Part shown: piece after piece, positions 35,849 through 44,792 of the stretch
Numbering within the stretch: position 1 is the first letter of the stretch
How the letters are laid out: each line of letters opens with the position of its first letter
Source: Aeoliella sp052161615
Lineage (GTDB): Bacteria > Planctomycetota > Planctomycetia > Pirellulales > Lacipirellulaceae
Reading direction: 5' to 3'
Length of the DNA stretch: 64,000 nucleotides
Assembly: GCF_052161615.1 (NCBI RefSeq)
Contig: NZ_CP197417.1
Coordinates: 4,588,001 to 4,652,000, forward strand
The notes under the pieces: generated by a model
What the model was told of the DNA's origin: nothing
What the model saw: only the letters and a program-made list of their open reading frames with translations
Database searches by the model: none
Position numbers and translations under genes: made by a program

Positions 35849-36277
35849 ATGAAAGTCATGGTAATCGTCAAGGCGTCGGCCAGTAGCGAAGCGGGCGAAA
35901 TGCCCAGTCACGAACTGCTCACCGCGATGGGTAACTACAACGAAGAGCTCGTAAACGCCGGCATCATGCTCGCTGGCGAAGGGCTGCATCCTTCGTCGAA
36001 AGGCTACCGAGTTCGCTTCTCGGGCAAGAACCGCACGGTGATCGATGGACCGTTCGCAGAAACGAAGGAACTGATTGCCGGCTTCTGGATGTGGAAGGTT
36101 GACTCCATGGAGCAAGCGATCGAGTGGGTGAAGAAGTGCCCGAACCCGATGATGGAAGATTCCGACATCGAGATCCGCCAGGTGTTCGAAGCCGAGGATT
36201 TTGGCGCGGAGTTCACGTCAGAACTCCAGGAGCAGGAAGATCGAATCCGTGCCGCGGCTGAGAAGTTGGCGAAATAA
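35849..36277 (+). CDS. DGPF/YCII-family protein 2
   Basis: A 142-residue DGPF protein, MKVMVIVKASASSEAGE..., with VIDGPFAETKELIAGFW as the family motif and SDIEIRQVFEAEDF near the end. The C-terminal tail (ELQEQEDRIRAAAEKL) is a charged helix not seen in the other two. ATG 35849 is supported by AAAGGGAAG upstream. Confidence 0.9.
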   Translation: MKVMVIVKASASSEAGEMPSHELLTAMGNYNEELVNAGIMLAGEGLHPSSKGYRVRFSGKNRTVIDGPFAETKELIAGFWMWKVDSMEQAIEWVKKCPNPMMEDSDIEIRQVFEAEDFGAEFTSELQEQEDRIRAAAEKLAK

Positions 36278-36282
36278 GTTTT

Positions 36283-36363
36283 CAGCCACGGATAGACACG
36301 GATCGCTGCACGAGGGACTTGCCTTTCATACATCCGTGTCTCATCGGTGTTCATCCGTGGCTG
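36283..36363. repeat. Intergenic inverted repeat (CCACGGAT family)
   Basis: CAGCCACGGATAGACACGGA at 36283 is complementary, with a gap, to ATCCGTGTCTC...TCATCCGTGGCTG ending at 36363. This type of CCACGGAT element occurs in intergenic spaces of many bacteria; here it separates the second DGPF gene and the second VOC gene. Confidence 0.65.
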
Positions 36364-36396
36364 CAATCAACGTGATCGTTCTGAGAGAACTTAACA

Positions 36397-36894
36397 ATGT
36401 CCATTACCACCAGCCGCATTGTGCCCTGCCTGTGGTTCGACAGCGAGGCCGAAGAGGCGGCGACGTTTTACACCTCGATCTTCCCTAACTCGAAGATTGG
36501 CCGTGCGTCGCGGTACGGCGAGGCGGGGCGGGAGTTTCACGGCAAGGAGCCGAGCTCGGTGCTGACCATCGAGTTCGAACTCGATGGCGTCGCGTTTACG
36601 GCACTCAATGGCGGTCCGATCTTTAAGTTCACCGAGGCGATATCGCTGCAAGTGATGTGCGATTCGCAGGAGGAGATCGACTACTACTGGGATCGCCTGA
36701 TGGACGGTGGTGGCTCGCCCAGTCAGTGTGGTTGGCTGAAGGACCGCTTCGGATTATCCTGGCAAGTCTGCCCCACGAAGATGGCCGAATGGATGACCGG
36801 TAGCAGCGAGGCGACCGAGCGGACGATGGGTGCCATGTTCACGATGCACAAACTGGATATGGCCGTGCTGGAAGCAGCGTACCAAGGTCGCTAG
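36397..36894 (+). CDS. VOC family protein (3-demethylubiquinone-9 3-methyltransferase-like)
   Basis: A 165-residue VOC protein of the 3-dmu-9_3-mt/PhnB type. Motifs are IVPCLWFDSEAEEAATFYTS, LTIEFELDGVAFTALNGGP, SLQVMCDSQEEIDYYWDRL and CGWLKDRFGLSWQVCP. Despite the historical family name, it has no methyltransferase motif. Fifth gene of the ECF42-linked run. Confidence 0.88.
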   Translation: MSITTSRIVPCLWFDSEAEEAATFYTSIFPNSKIGRASRYGEAGREFHGKEPSSVLTIEFELDGVAFTALNGGPIFKFTEAISLQVMCDSQEEIDYYWDRLMDGGGSPSQCGWLKDRFGLSWQVCPTKMAEWMTGSSEATERTMGAMFTMHKLDMAVLEAAYQGR

Positions 36895-36942
36895 TCCTCT
36901 TTCGAATCGACAACGTTCCCACAACTAACAGAGAGATCCACG

Positions 36943-37299
36943 ATGAAATACATGCTCCTTGTTTACGGCGTTGAAGACAGTTACACCGAGGAAGAACGTG
37001 CCGCGTGCATGGCCGAGTCGGCCGCATTGTGTCATGAACTGGCGGCACGTGGGCAGTACTTGGCGTCGTCGCCGCTGCATCCCGTGGCCACGGCGACGAG
37101 CATCCGCGTGCGCGAAGGGAAACGCTACGTAACCGATGGGCCATTCGCGGAGACCACCGAGCAACTGGGTGGGTACTACGTGATTGACGTGCCGAACCTG
37201 GACGACGCGATTGCGTTCGCCAGCCGCATTCCGCCGGCGAAAAAGGGAACGGTCGAGATCCGCCCTGTGTTCGAACTTGATAACCTGCCGACGTCCTGA
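36943..37299 (+). CDS. DGPF/YCII-family protein 3
   Basis: A 118-residue DGPF protein: MKYMLLVYGVEDSYTEEERA at the N-terminus, VTDGPFAETTEQLGGYYVID in the middle and GTVEIRPVF at the end. It closes the operon-like run that begins with the ECF42 gene. The spacer to the convergent GntR/LacI gene shows no terminator. Confidence 0.92.
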   Translation: MKYMLLVYGVEDSYTEEERAACMAESAALCHELAARGQYLASSPLHPVATATSIRVREGKRYVTDGPFAETTEQLGGYYVIDVPNLDDAIAFASRIPPAKKGTVEIRPVFELDNLPTS

Positions 37300-37379
37300 A
37301 GCTTCCTAAACTCGGTCGGAAATTGCAGGAAAGAACTCGAACGTCTCGCTGGCGGCCGGACTCCAAAAGCGAGCAGCAC

Positions 37380-38459
37380 TCAGCCCTTCACGGCCGAATC
37401 GTCGATGATGACGGGGATCACCTCGTTCTGACACTCTTCGCCGCGTGCCCGTTCGGCGAGCATTCGCGCGATGTGCCGACCCTGCTCTTCGAGCGAGTAA
37501 AGCGGGCGGGGATAAACGTACTCGGGGCTCTGTCCCACGCCCAAGTGATAGTCGCACAGGACGATGTCGTAGCCCTCGGTTAAGTGAAGCCCTCGCTTCT
37601 CCAAAGCGGCCATCGCACCATCGGCCATCCGCTTGGCACGGCAGATGAATCCCGTGGGAGGATTCTTGGCGTCCAGCAGGCGTCCGACCTCGGCTTCGCA
37701 GGCACTCTCGGCGGTCGGCAAGAATCGCTCGACGATGGCGTTCGCAAGCAGTTTGCGCGCGGTCATTCGTTCGCGTATCGCGTCCATGGTGTCGTGGTCA
37801 CCGGGCAGTGCCATCTGCCGCGACAAGAAGGCGATTCGCTTGTGCCCCCGCTTGAGCAGGTAGTCAGTTGCAAGCGTTCCGATTCCACCCATATCGCGAT
37901 CGATGCGGCAGAGGCCCTCGATGCCCGGATAGAGCCCGCCGTAGACGACGCAGGGAACTCCCAAGTTCGAAATCAAATGTTGCACTTCGTACGGGGCGCG
38001 GACGAGTACGAAACCATCTTTGGACTTGCCGGTGAGTGCTCGGTCCACAAGATTTTGCACATGCCCATGGGCATTGTCTTCGGGCAGAAAGCTAAACTGC
38101 ACCGGCACACCGGGCAACTCTTCTTGCATCCCGAGTAGCACCAAATCGCTACCGACCCCTTCGGTCGCCAAGTAGTTTTGATGTACCAAGAAGTGAACGC
38201 GCTGCAGCAGCGGTGTGGGACTCTCGCTAGGGAGCGAAGCAATGAAGGCCCCAAGACGTTGCTGCCGGACGATGATCTGCCGACGTTCAAGTAACTGAAG
38301 AGCGCGATTGGCCGCGCCGTTGCCAACGCCGAGCATTCGAGATGCAGCAACGGTCGTCAGATAGCGATCGCCTGGCTTGAGCTTGCGGGCTTCAATGTCA
38401 GAAATAAGTCGCTCGGCCAGATCGACGATCTGGGGCGTCCTTGTCTTGAACTCTGACAT
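37380..38459 (-). CDS. GntR/LacI-type transcriptional regulator
   Basis: A 359-residue regulator. Residues 6-75 form a GntR-like winged helix (LAERLISDIEARKLKPGDRY, RMLGVGNGAANRALQLLE), and 88-359 a periplasmic-binding/LacI-type sensor (GVPCVVYGG, DYLLKRGHKRIAFLSRQM, YDIVLCDYHLG, EEQGRHIARMLAERA). Such regulators bind sugars. It lies downstream of two LamG/PEP-CTERM genes on the same strand (about 250 bases gap) and may control that operon. ATG 38459 is chosen as it starts just before the winged helix, although no ribosome binding site is obvious; the frame is open to 38540. Confidence 0.85.
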   Translation of the reverse strand: MSEFKTRTPQIVDLAERLISDIEARKLKPGDRYLTTVAASRMLGVGNGAANRALQLLERRQIIVRQQRLGAFIASLPSESPTPLLQRVHFLVHQNYLATEGVGSDLVLLGMQEELPGVPVQFSFLPEDNAHGHVQNLVDRALTGKSKDGFVLVRAPYEVQHLISNLGVPCVVYGGLYPGIEGLCRIDRDMGGIGTLATDYLLKRGHKRIAFLSRQMALPGDHDTMDAIRERMTARKLLANAIVERFLPTAESACEAEVGRLLDAKNPPTGFICRAKRMADGAMAALEKRGLHLTEGYDIVLCDYHLGVGQSPEYVYPRPLYSLEEQGRHIARMLAERARGEECQNEVIPVIIDDSAVKG

Positions 38460-38708
38460 TTGCGGGTGCGTTCTCGCTGCGATGCCGATGGAGTCTGTCC
38501 GTCGCCTGGCCGTAAGGAATACGGCCGAATTTAACGACATTGCGGACCGCCGTCAATCAACGCCTCTGCCGACCGAACGCCTGATGCACCGATCTGAAGC
38601 CCGGAAACAACCCTGATACCTCCGCGATTTGCACCGCAGGTCGCGTCTCCAACCTCAGTCGAGGCTGGAGATCGCTCCCTGCACTTCCGCCGCGCTAGAA
38701 GGGTGCTT

Positions 38709-41624
38709 CTAGCAGCGGCGACGTAACGCACCACTTGCTGCCACAGCGGTGAGAAGAACAAGCCCGGTCATTAGCATCGTCGATGGCTCGGGAACGGCGT
38801 TGCCAGCCAGCGCGGAAACGCTTCCCGAGCTTCGGCCAAAATTGGACTTCCAGAGCCCGTAATCCAGCCCATCAACGATCTGGTCGCCATTGGCGTCGGC
38901 GGCCAAACCCGCACCAGTCGCGCCGAGGGTGTCGCGCCAGACCGTGTAGTCGGCCAAGTTTACAAAGCCATCGCCGTTGTAGTCGCCAATGAGTTCGCCA
39001 CCGCTCGAACCAACGAGCGAGAAAGTCCCCAGCGCGGCATTGTGGATCACCGACAAAGTTGCGGGAAGACCTTGGAAAACGATCGATGCCGGGTTGCCGC
39101 TGAGCGAGCCATAGCTCAGGAACTCGTAAGTCCCATTGGCGAGCGCACCTACCGCCGAGAAGTCGAACGTCGCTCCCGTCACATCCAAGTTACCAGCAAC
39201 CACGAGGCTATCGATATCGTTGTTGCCGAACTCGACGCTGAGCGTACCGCCGAGGTTCATTGCCCCCACGGTGAGTTCGCCGATGCTGGTTCCCGGGGCG
39301 ATCGTGCCTCCGTTGACCGTGACCGTGGAACCGAGCACCGAACCGGTGCCGCCGAACGTTCCGTTGCTGTTGACGGTCACGGGACTGGCATTCAGGGCTG
39401 AAGGAACCGCGCCGAACGTCAAGGTAACCGTATCGTAGACCGGTGGGTCTTGCGACGCGCCGGCGTTGCCACCCACGATGGCTTCCGAAAGACGAATGGT
39501 AGGACTACCTGCAACGACGCCGGCGATCACGGCGGTATCCACGAGGGTCGAATCGCCGTTTGTCGCGGTGATGGTGACAGGCTGACCTACACGCAAATTG
39601 GCGGCAACAGAGACGTCATCCAGATTGAACTGGGCGGTGCCCGATGTTCGCACGGCAGTAACGCCTGTCGTGGCGGTCGTCGGGGAAGTTACGAGGAACG
39701 TTCCTTCGTTGACGATGATGTTGCCACTGTATCCATTGCGTGCAGAATTGTTGTTGGCATCGAAGACAAGAGTTCCGGCCCCCACTTTCGTGAGCGAGCC
39801 CGGCGTACCCTCGATGTAGTTACCATCATTGCCCAGACCCAGATGGGCCGAGATCCCGTGGCTCAGCGTGAGACTGGTATCCTCCGCCACGCCAATCGAG
39901 GAATCCGAAGCAACGAACATCAGACCGGCACCAATTCCGACTCCAAACGCGGCTGTCGATGTATTGCCACCCGAGGCAAGGGTGTTGTGGCCGGCGCTGT
40001 TGTAAATAGCGCCTTTGCCATCGACGCCGTGCCCATTAATCGTCAGCAGGCTGCGATTGCCTGAAGCGGCGTCAAAGACGCCGGGAGTAGCGACACTCGC
40101 CCAGAACCCTGCGTTGTGGAATTCGAGGGTAGCCCCGGAGTTCACGGTGACCGGAGCGGCCGCGTTTCCGCGTGCCCCGTCGACCGCGTACTGCAAAGTT
40201 CCCTCGTCAACAACGTACCCGCCGTGATGAGTTCCACTTGGGCGGAGATCGAGATTCTGAGGCTGGCTAAATACCAAGGTGCCCTGCCCCGTCTTCACGA
40301 TTCTCGTAGATCGAGTCGTGCCACTTGCTGACGATTGCGACATGGTCGCATTCATGTTGAGAGTGCTATTCTCCTCGATGTCCATCACGTAAAAATTGGA
40401 CGACGAATGTCCGGCCAGCCTGAAGTCGCCTTCGGTTCCGTTCGAAGCACGGTACCCGGTGCCGTTGATGCTGACCTCCATGCCAGAAGCTACCGATAGA
40501 TCGACGTCGGTAGTACTCACGAACTGGGGTGAGACGGTCAAAGTATTGGTGCTATCCAAATTGTCGATCGAGAAGCTACTCTGCGGTCCGGTGAAGGAGA
40601 GAACTTGGGCGGTACGCGGTGCACCCGCAATGCTCACACTTTGAACGGCACCGGCGTTGCCGCTGAAACGCAAGTTGCTTTGCGACGAGGCAACCATTCC
40701 TGATGACCAATGCTCGGCTACCCCCCAGTCTGAGCTGGCAGTGGAAATCCAGTCGCTGTAGGAAGTCGAATCGAGCCCAATGCCCATCAATCCATTTTGG
40801 TAGATCTGCTGAACTTCACTCGCCGTCAGTGCACGGTCCCAGATCGCCAGGTCGTCAATCATACCTTGTGTGGGCGTATTCGTTGTGCCGCGCCGCCCGA
40901 CGAATAACGGATTGCTGGCACTGGGGACGATGTTGTACCCAGCAGCCAGGTTGTTATTCGCATCGCCACCCGAACCGGTGAAGACACTGCTGTCCCCATT
41001 CAAGTAGCCGGTGACCATTCCGACGCCGTTCTCGTCTTTCCCTAGCGTAAGGGCGACGTGGTACCAGGTGTTGGAGAGCAGCGAGCCGTCCGCCGTGTTG
41101 CGTTGCACATTCTCGCCGGAGGTGCCGCCGGGGCCGATGACCATGCGAATTCGGTCCAAGCCCATGGCGGTGATCGACCAGCCTGCTGCCGTGGACCCGT
41201 TGGCGCCGTGGCTAATTAGGATTTGGTCGTGCGGGGCGCTGGTATCGACATTAAACCAGAAGGAAACGGATTGATCGCCGGTCCCGATGCCGAACACACT
41301 GCCGTAGTTAACGCTGCGATCGGTGCTAGTCGCACCGGAAAGCCCGGGGAAACTAATCGCCTGGCCGATAGGGGAATCCACCAAGGTGATGGGAGCCGGC
41401 GACAACGGGGCCGCAGGGTTGGTGTTGAGCACAGTTCCATACTGAAGCGTCGTACCTCCCTGGTCGCGGACAGTCGCGCCTGCGGTTGGGTTGCCTCCAC
41501 TGACGTCGACAGCGTCGAACGAGCTATATAATTGCAATCCATCCGTCAGCGAGGCCATGCTAACGGACACCCATAGACACTGCAGCATCAGCGCGAGTGC
41601 CAGACGTGACATCGAGAATCTCAT
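38709..41624 (-). CDS. LamG/beta-repeat/dockerin-like PEP-CTERM surface protein (971 aa)
   Basis: A large exported protein. After a signal peptide (LALALMLQCLWVSVSMA) comes a LamG/concanavalin domain at about 30-260 (SVSFWFNVD, NTWYHVALTLGKD, GMIDDLAIWDRALTASEV). Then beta-strand repeats of the autotransporter-associated type (TRIVKTGQGTLVFSQPQ, SLTKVGAGTLVFDANNN) and a dockerin-like calcium pair at 880-930 (DYNGDGFVNLAD and DANGDQIVDGLD). The PEP-CTERM tail occupies 944-971 (VPEPSTMLMTGLVLLTAVAA, then RRR). It is likely a polysaccharide-binding or matrix protein at the surface. No cohesin gene is visible, so the dockerin-like repeat may be structural. Confidence 0.88.
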   Translation of the reverse strand: MRFSMSRLALALMLQCLWVSVSMASLTDGLQLYSSFDAVDVSGGNPTAGATVRDQGGTTLQYGTVLNTNPAAPLSPAPITLVDSPIGQAISFPGLSGATSTDRSVNYGSVFGIGTGDQSVSFWFNVDTSAPHDQILISHGANGSTAAGWSITAMGLDRIRMVIGPGGTSGENVQRNTADGSLLSNTWYHVALTLGKDENGVGMVTGYLNGDSSVFTGSGGDANNNLAAGYNIVPSASNPLFVGRRGTTNTPTQGMIDDLAIWDRALTASEVQQIYQNGLMGIGLDSTSYSDWISTASSDWGVAEHWSSGMVASSQSNLRFSGNAGAVQSVSIAGAPRTAQVLSFTGPQSSFSIDNLDSTNTLTVSPQFVSTTDVDLSVASGMEVSINGTGYRASNGTEGDFRLAGHSSSNFYVMDIEENSTLNMNATMSQSSASGTTRSTRIVKTGQGTLVFSQPQNLDLRPSGTHHGGYVVDEGTLQYAVDGARGNAAAPVTVNSGATLEFHNAGFWASVATPGVFDAASGNRSLLTINGHGVDGKGAIYNSAGHNTLASGGNTSTAAFGVGIGAGLMFVASDSSIGVAEDTSLTLSHGISAHLGLGNDGNYIEGTPGSLTKVGAGTLVFDANNNSARNGYSGNIIVNEGTFLVTSPTTATTGVTAVRTSGTAQFNLDDVSVAANLRVGQPVTITATNGDSTLVDTAVIAGVVAGSPTIRLSEAIVGGNAGASQDPPVYDTVTLTFGAVPSALNASPVTVNSNGTFGGTGSVLGSTVTVNGGTIAPGTSIGELTVGAMNLGGTLSVEFGNNDIDSLVVAGNLDVTGATFDFSAVGALANGTYEFLSYGSLSGNPASIVFQGLPATLSVIHNAALGTFSLVGSSGGELIGDYNGDGFVNLADYTVWRDTLGATGAGLAADANGDQIVDGLDYGLWKSNFGRSSGSVSALAGNAVPEPSTMLMTGLVLLTAVAASGALRRRC

Positions 41625-41726
41625 AGGTAGGTTCTTCCTCTTCTTGGGCAGCAAAGCTGAGTAGTTTCGAATCGAGGGTTTTCTAGGAATGAATTGGCCC
41701 CGTAAACGACCGCGAGGGCTCGGCGA

Positions 41727-42776
41727 TTAACTTGGCCGTACTCCCCGACGGCACGCAAAGGCCGCTCCTAGTAGGCAACTCGCTAGGAGCAAGAGGTTGG
41801 TGGCCGGTTCGGGGATGAGATACTTCTGCGCCAGATAGCCTGAAACGGCGTTGAAATCGGCTTCGCTGAGCGTATCGCCGTACACTAAGATTTCGGCGAT
41901 CTGCCCATCGAGGAAGCCACGAGTGCTGCTTCCGCCGGACGTTGCCGGATTCTTGCCGATGGTGAAACGAACGTGGTCCGTCCATTCATGTTCGCCCATG
42001 GCCGTCCTCGACTTCACGGCAGTAATTAAGGAGTTTGGCGACGTACCTGGCGTAAGCACCATGGAGGTCGTTGAGAACGCCGACAGCCCGTTCACGTCAA
42101 CTTCTGAGCCGTTGAAACGCGACGCAACGACGTACCACGTTGCCGGAGAAACCGAAGCGGGTGCCAAGTCGGGGTCCGTGAATGGCTCGTTGAGAGCTCC
42201 CGATTGCCGAAACTGCGGCATGAGGGCGGGCTGATCGCCGGTGGCGGCACTATCGAAGTCGTCTTCGATCGTATGGCTCCAGCCAATGGTGCTACTAGCA
42301 GTTGAGGGTACGAAATGGTTGGACCCGAATACGACCTGCTCTTTCTGACCTACCGAGTTACCAGCCGGAGCAAGCGAGTTGGTTTTGAAGACGGTGAAGA
42401 CTGTCAGCGTTTTGAGATCATTGAACGCAACACTCGGGCCAGCGGCTAGGTGATCGCCCGTGCTGATGCTTGGTGCACTGGTGCCACTCCCGCCTTTGGA
42501 GAAACTGAGCACATTGTGCTGCGAACCGTTCGGCATGGTTTCGGCTGTGAGGAGAGCCGGCCGGTTCCCAGAGGCGGGAGCCGTGAAAGATGCCGGAGAT
42601 CCGGCGACGGAGACTTGGTTGTTCCACTCCTGCACCCCGCCGGAGACGAGAGTTGTATTGGTTCCATCGAGCTGAATTAACAGATCGCTAGTGACCGTCA
42701 GCGTGGCAGCTTTGCCGACGCCGCATGGAATGTGGAGAATTGCCAATGCGACCAGCAGGAAGTGTAGTTTTCTCAT
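41727..42776 (-). CDS. LamG-like PEP-CTERM surface protein (349 aa)
   Basis: A signal peptide (FLLVALAILHIPCGVGKA), a concanavalin/LamG-like domain (DLLIQLDGTNTTLVSGG, VQEWNNQ, TWYVVASRFNGSEVDVNG, GFLDGQIAEILVYGDTLSEA) and a PEP-CTERM tail at 321-349 (IPEPATNLLLLASCLL, then RRGVR). Second of the two LamG/PEP-CTERM genes in this operon-like group. It probably binds carbohydrate at the cell surface. Confidence 0.87.
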   Translation of the reverse strand: MRKLHFLLVALAILHIPCGVGKAATLTVTSDLLIQLDGTNTTLVSGGVQEWNNQVSVAGSPASFTAPASGNRPALLTAETMPNGSQHNVLSFSKGGSGTSAPSISTGDHLAAGPSVAFNDLKTLTVFTVFKTNSLAPAGNSVGQKEQVVFGSNHFVPSTASSTIGWSHTIEDDFDSAATGDQPALMPQFRQSGALNEPFTDPDLAPASVSPATWYVVASRFNGSEVDVNGLSAFSTTSMVLTPGTSPNSLITAVKSRTAMGEHEWTDHVRFTIGKNPATSGGSSTRGFLDGQIAEILVYGDTLSEADFNAVSGYLAQKYLIPEPATNLLLLASCLLGAAFACRRGVRPS

Positions 42777-42853
42777 TAGACGCCTCCCAAAAGAAGTTAA
42801 AAGACAAGTTGCACATCTACCGCCGGCGTTCTGTTCGCTACGCCTCCCCTGGC

Positions 42854-43288
42854 CTACTTCAAGGCTTCGGCCGTTTCGGGAACGACCAGTTCCAGTTCGC
42901 CCCCTTCGGCGGGCGCGTTGACCTTAACCTCCGCCGGCATAAACATCCGATTTCCGCGCGATTGATCCTCGCTTCGGTTCTGTCCATCAAAGCCCGCAAT
43001 ACTGACAACGAGCGCCCCCGGGGGGATCGGGCGACCCCCTTCGGCGCGTGTGTCGTAGCGTCCATTACTAATGGGCGCCATGCCCTGCGGCCCGATGTTG
43101 CCGGCGGCCACATCGGGATTGAAGAGCACGTAGCCCTCAGGGACAGGCTGCCCCTTCCATGTCACGGGGCCAGAAAGATGGACACGGCCATCGTTCTTCT
43201 CACACCCAACAGTCAACGCGAGCGCCACCAACGCGATGTGCCAGTAGCAAATGCCGTGGTAGTGGAACCGCCGAAGCTCTCGTTGCAT
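42854..43288 (-). CDS. Lipoprotein, carboxypeptidase-regulatory-like domain
   Basis: A 144-residue lipoprotein with lipobox LTVGC (Cys29) and a beta-sandwich body: GPVTWKGQPVPEGYVLFNPD, and PIPPGALVVSIAGFDG. Such small proteins accompany DUF1559 genes in planctomycetes. It is 56 bases downstream of the DUF1559 gene and presumably co-transcribed. The N-terminus before the hydrophobic segment is unusually long and aromatic (RRFHYHGICYWH), so the start could be lower. Confidence 0.82.
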   Translation of the reverse strand: MQRELRRFHYHGICYWHIALVALALTVGCEKNDGRVHLSGPVTWKGQPVPEGYVLFNPDVAAGNIGPQGMAPISNGRYDTRAEGGRPIPPGALVVSIAGFDGQNRSEDQSRGNRMFMPAEVKVNAPAEGGELELVVPETAEALK

Positions 43289-43344
43289 TGCCGCCCTTGC
43301 AATAACAGCCGATGTGGATGGTTAGATTAGTTGTTGCCGGTGCT

Positions 43345-44388
43345 CTATTCGCCGAGTGGAAAAGGCTCGCCATTGTTTCGTGACGCAGCCGCCAGATAGG
43401 TAACCATGGCGATGTCATCGGTGATCAACCGAACGCTGCCATCCGCCAACGCGAACAGCGCGCCGCCGGGATGTTCGCTGCTAAACGCCATCTCGTTGTC
43501 GTTATCCTGATCCGCCCATTCCGTATTGATGGCAAGCCGGATGTTCTTGATTCCGCCATAGGCACGCGTTGTTGTGGCTTTCACGTTGTTGTTCTTGATG
43601 GGGTCGAGATTGCCGTTGATCATGCACCCTGCGGTCCAGGGGTTTTGCGAACCGCTCTTGAGTTCACCCATCATCAAAGTGTTGGAAGAACCATCGGTGA
43701 TATCTTTGAATCGCACCTTGTAGTTCATTCCAAGCACACCGCTCAGACCGTATCCGCCGTAGTTGAGGGCACTAGAGCCGTTGGTGTCCGTCGTGAAGGC
43801 CTGTGGGTAGAGCTGACCATCCGCGGGATTCTTACCGACTGGGCCTGCGACGCCCAGATAATGACAGGTTTGAGTAGGCACCGTACGATTGTCGATCCAG
43901 AACGATTGTTTCACCGCGGTCTCTTGCGACGAGGGACAAAAGAAGCTGTCGATCTTGTGTCGGGCTACGAAATTGGCTCGCTTACTCCCGTAGTTGGTGC
44001 CAGTACCACCGGGGTCGCGGGCCGTGCCACCATCTTCGAAGCCACCGTAGCCATCGAGTTCGTCGTAGATGGCCTGCTGCTCGATGTACGGCAAGATGTA
44101 GCAACGCCACGAGAGGTTGTTCGACGACTTGGCTCCCGGCGGAAATTGCTTGCGAGCCGATTCGTAGTTCAGGGTGCCCAGGGCGAGCTGCTTGAGTTGA
44201 TTGGAGCACTGCGTTCGTCGCGCCGCCTCGCGGGCAGCCTGAACGGCTGGCAACAGCAGCGCCACCAGGATGCCGATGATGGCGATCACCACCAACAGCT
44301 CCACCAAAGTGAAGGCACGGCTACGGTACCACTGAGGCCGACTGCGCCCTGCGGACTTCGCGGACCTACCCTCGAAGGAATGGCCCAT
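43345..44388 (-). CDS. DUF1559 prepilin-like protein
   Basis: A 347-residue protein with an N-terminal type IV prepilin signal: SRAFTLVELLVVIAIIGILV, with Ala25 before the mature Phe26 and Glu30 at position +5. Then DUF1559: CSNQLKQLALGTLNYES, FPPGAKSSNNLSW, GSSNTLMMGE, HPGGALFALADGSVR. In planctomycetes this family is greatly expanded and is thought to form surface filaments. It is the first gene of a set with a lipoprotein, two PEP-CTERM proteins and a regulator. ATG 44388 has AGGAG seven bases upstream, and a good promoter lies at 44536-44564. The residue before the cleavage site is Ala rather than Gly. Confidence 0.94.
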   Translation of the reverse strand: MGHSFEGRSAKSAGRSRPQWYRSRAFTLVELLVVIAIIGILVALLLPAVQAAREAARRTQCSNQLKQLALGTLNYESARKQFPPGAKSSNNLSWRCYILPYIEQQAIYDELDGYGGFEDGGTARDPGGTGTNYGSKRANFVARHKIDSFFCPSSQETAVKQSFWIDNRTVPTQTCHYLGVAGPVGKNPADGQLYPQAFTTDTNGSSALNYGGYGLSGVLGMNYKVRFKDITDGSSNTLMMGELKSGSQNPWTAGCMINGNLDPIKNNNVKATTTRAYGGIKNIRLAINTEWADQDNDNEMAFSSEHPGGALFALADGSVRLITDDIAMVTYLAAASRNNGEPFPLGE

Positions 44389-44792
44389 AGGTAAGCTCCT
44401 TGCACCAGCGATCAGATAACGACGAGGAAAAGTGGAGAGGATCGAGAGAGAAGAGCGGTCGACCTTACGGACCATCCGGTCCCGTCGAATCACCCAGCTG
44501 CCGACCCAACATAAAGTACTGAATTAACAAAATTATTTGTAGCCGGCCAGTACTGTTATGTCAATGTAATTCCCGTAAAAAATTCTGATCAACCGGAATC
44601 TATTCTCTGGAACTGCTGGTCCACCTGCCCGCTGGGGCGGGGGGCTGTAGGAGCTTCCGTCCGCCTACAAGGGCTAGTCGATTACCCTTCGACCGCCGTA
44701 ACGCACTAAGCTAGAATGACCAGCCGGACGAGATGCTGCGTGAGAGAATGCCCTCCGGCGAGGGGGCCGCGAGGCGGACAGCCCGACAATTG
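44389..44792. other. Spacer between DUF1559 gene and tRNA-Arg
   Basis: 400 bases with no gene. It contains the promoter at 44536-44564 and the DUF1559 leader. Further upstream (44600-44790) is a GC-rich segment with no hairpin or repeat that I can name; the promoter for the tRNA must lie near 44700-44785. Confidence 0.4.
44536..44564 (-). promoter_or_regulatory. Sigma-70-type promoter of the DUF1559 operon
   Basis: On the minus strand TTGACA (44564-44559) and TACAAA (44541-44536) are exactly 17 bases apart, in an AT-rich stretch, about 150 bases upstream of the DUF1559 start. The -35 matches the consensus perfectly, the -10 four of six. Confidence 0.65.

Noticed and set aside
43471..44394. 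A 307-codon plus-strand frame
   Set aside because: Antisense to the DUF1559 gene, whose prepilin signal and domain motifs are certain.
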